Origin: an uncultured Faecalibacterium sp.
GTDB taxonomy: Bacteria > Bacillota > Clostridia > Oscillospirales > Ruminococcaceae
Assembly: GCA_934553285.1 (NCBI GenBank)
Contig: CAKTFD010000003.1
Coordinates: 1-43,107 of the forward strand
DNA length: 43,107 nt
Direction of reading: 5' to 3'
The notes beneath the pieces are model-generated. The model saw only the letters and a program-made list of their open reading frames with translations, was not told the origin of the DNA and made no database searches. A program made the translations under genes and the position numbers. This document shows positions 42,422 to 43,107 of the stretch, in pieces. Positions within the stretch are counted from its first letter, which is position 1; the number at the start of each line of letters is the position of its first letter.

Positions 42422-43107
42422 ATGGCAAATAACAATTCCGGCAAAAACGATAAAGATCTGGTTTGCAGCTTTTGCGGGAAGCATCAGGACGAAGTGGAGC
42501 GCATGATCATCGGCCCCGGGGTCAATATCTGCAGCGAATGCATCGGCCTGTGCCACGATCTGCTCTCTGATAAGCCGGATCAACCCAAAAGTGCCCGCCC
42601 GGGCCGCGGCAGTGCAAGCCACGCCCATATCCAGCCCGCTGCTGCGGATCTGGATATCAACATCATGACCCCCGCCGAGATCAAAGAAGGGCTGGATCAG
42701 TATGTGATCGGGCAGGACGAGGCAAAGCGTGTGCTCTCTGTTTCTGTTTACAATCACTATAAGCGCATCCTCAGCGGCAAGGGCGGCGATGTAGAACTGC
42801 AGAAGTCCAACGTGCTGCTGCTGGGTCCCTCCGGCGTGGGCAAGACCCTGCTGGCGCAGACCCTGGCACGGATGCTGGGCGTACCCTTCGCCATTGCGGA
42901 CGCTACCACCCTGACCGAGGCCGGCTACGTGGGCGAGGATGTGGAGAACATCCTGCTCAAGCTGATCCAGGCGGCAGATTTTGATGTGCAGAAGGCACAG
43001 ATCGGCATCATCTACATCGACGAGATCGATAAGATCACCCGCAAGAGCGAAAACCCCTCCATCACCCGCGATGTGGGCGGCGAGGGCGTGCAGCAGGCAC
43101 TGCTGAA
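42422..43107 (+). CDS. clpX: ClpX unfoldase subunit, partial (runs off window)
   Basis: The first 228 codons are present; the 3' end is outside the window. The N-terminal zinc domain has Cys15, Cys18, Cys37 and Cys40. The AAA+ module shows YVIGQDEAKRVLSVSVYNHYKR, Walker A GPSGVGKT (135-142), the ADATTLTEAGYVGEDVE segment and Walker B IIYIDEID. ClpX delivers tagged or specific substrates to ClpP, encoded just upstream. The ATG follows AAGGAAAAACAGCT. Confidence 0.97.
   Translation, partial: MANNNSGKNDKDLVCSFCGKHQDEVERMIIGPGVNICSECIGLCHDLLSDKPDQPKSARPGRGSASHAHIQPAAADLDINIMTPAEIKEGLDQYVIGQDEAKRVLSVSVYNHYKRILSGKGGDVELQKSNVLLLGPSGVGKTLLAQTLARMLGVPFAIADATTLTEAGYVGEDVENILLKLIQAADFDVQKAQIGIIYIDEIDKITRKSENPSITRDVGGEGVQQALL

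Overview
The window is a contiguous 43 kb piece of a bacterial chromosome. Gene content and order (miaB-ricA-mutS-mutL-miaA, sepF-ylmH-divIVA-ileS-lspA-rluD, rplS-lepB-rbgA-rnhB-yraN, tig-clpP-clpX), the moderately high G+C, strong AGGAGG ribosome binding sites and frequent TTG/GTG starts point to a Clostridia-class Firmicute. Faecalibacterium or a close Oscillospiraceae relative fits best; this is a judgement from protein style, not from a marker search.

Region 1 (1-8360, minus strand) is a complete type I-C CRISPR-Cas locus. It holds the leader end of an array of 33-nt repeats, then cas2, cas1, cas4, cas7, cas8c (with an apparent internal cas11c start), cas5c and cas3. cas3 has its own promoter and is separated from cas5c by a 450-bp island. 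That island is the most interesting part of the window. On the plus strand it carries one repeat-like unit of exactly 33 nt (5977-6009). Its outer ends match the array repeat, while its stem has a different sequence with the same geometry. A spacer-like segment (6010-6037) and a strong intrinsic terminator follow. The spacer-like segment matches 18 of its first 22 nt to the promoter/leader region of the cas5 operon (5775-5796), exactly next to a TTC, the type I-C PAM. This is the layout of a Cas-regulating guide RNA (CreR-like): Cascade would be guided to repress its own operon.

Region 2 (8422-11416) has nth and a GlsB-family membrane protein on the minus strand, divergent from rarA and a PerR-like Fur-family regulator on the plus strand. 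A Fur-type palindrome lies between the two promoters.

Region 3 (11434-25780, plus) runs from tRNA modification (miaB, miaA) and mismatch repair (mutS, mutL) to septum and pole proteins (sepF, ylmH, divIVA) and ileS. A structured element of about 105 bp upstream of mutL is a diverged relative of one upstream of cas5c, with a covarying stem.

Region 4 (25801-34691, plus) contains lspA, rluD, a degenerate HAD protein, a ComEA-like protein, ppk1 with an unusual C-terminal tail, an M23/M50 pair resembling SpoIVFA/SpoIVFB, and a radical SAM/DUF2344 pair.

Region 5 (34757-43107, plus) contains rplS with a structured leader, the lepB-rbgA-rnhB-yraN overlapping operon, thrC, a metallophosphoesterase, tig, clpP and the start of clpX, which runs off the window. 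No tRNA, rRNA or insertion sequence was seen.
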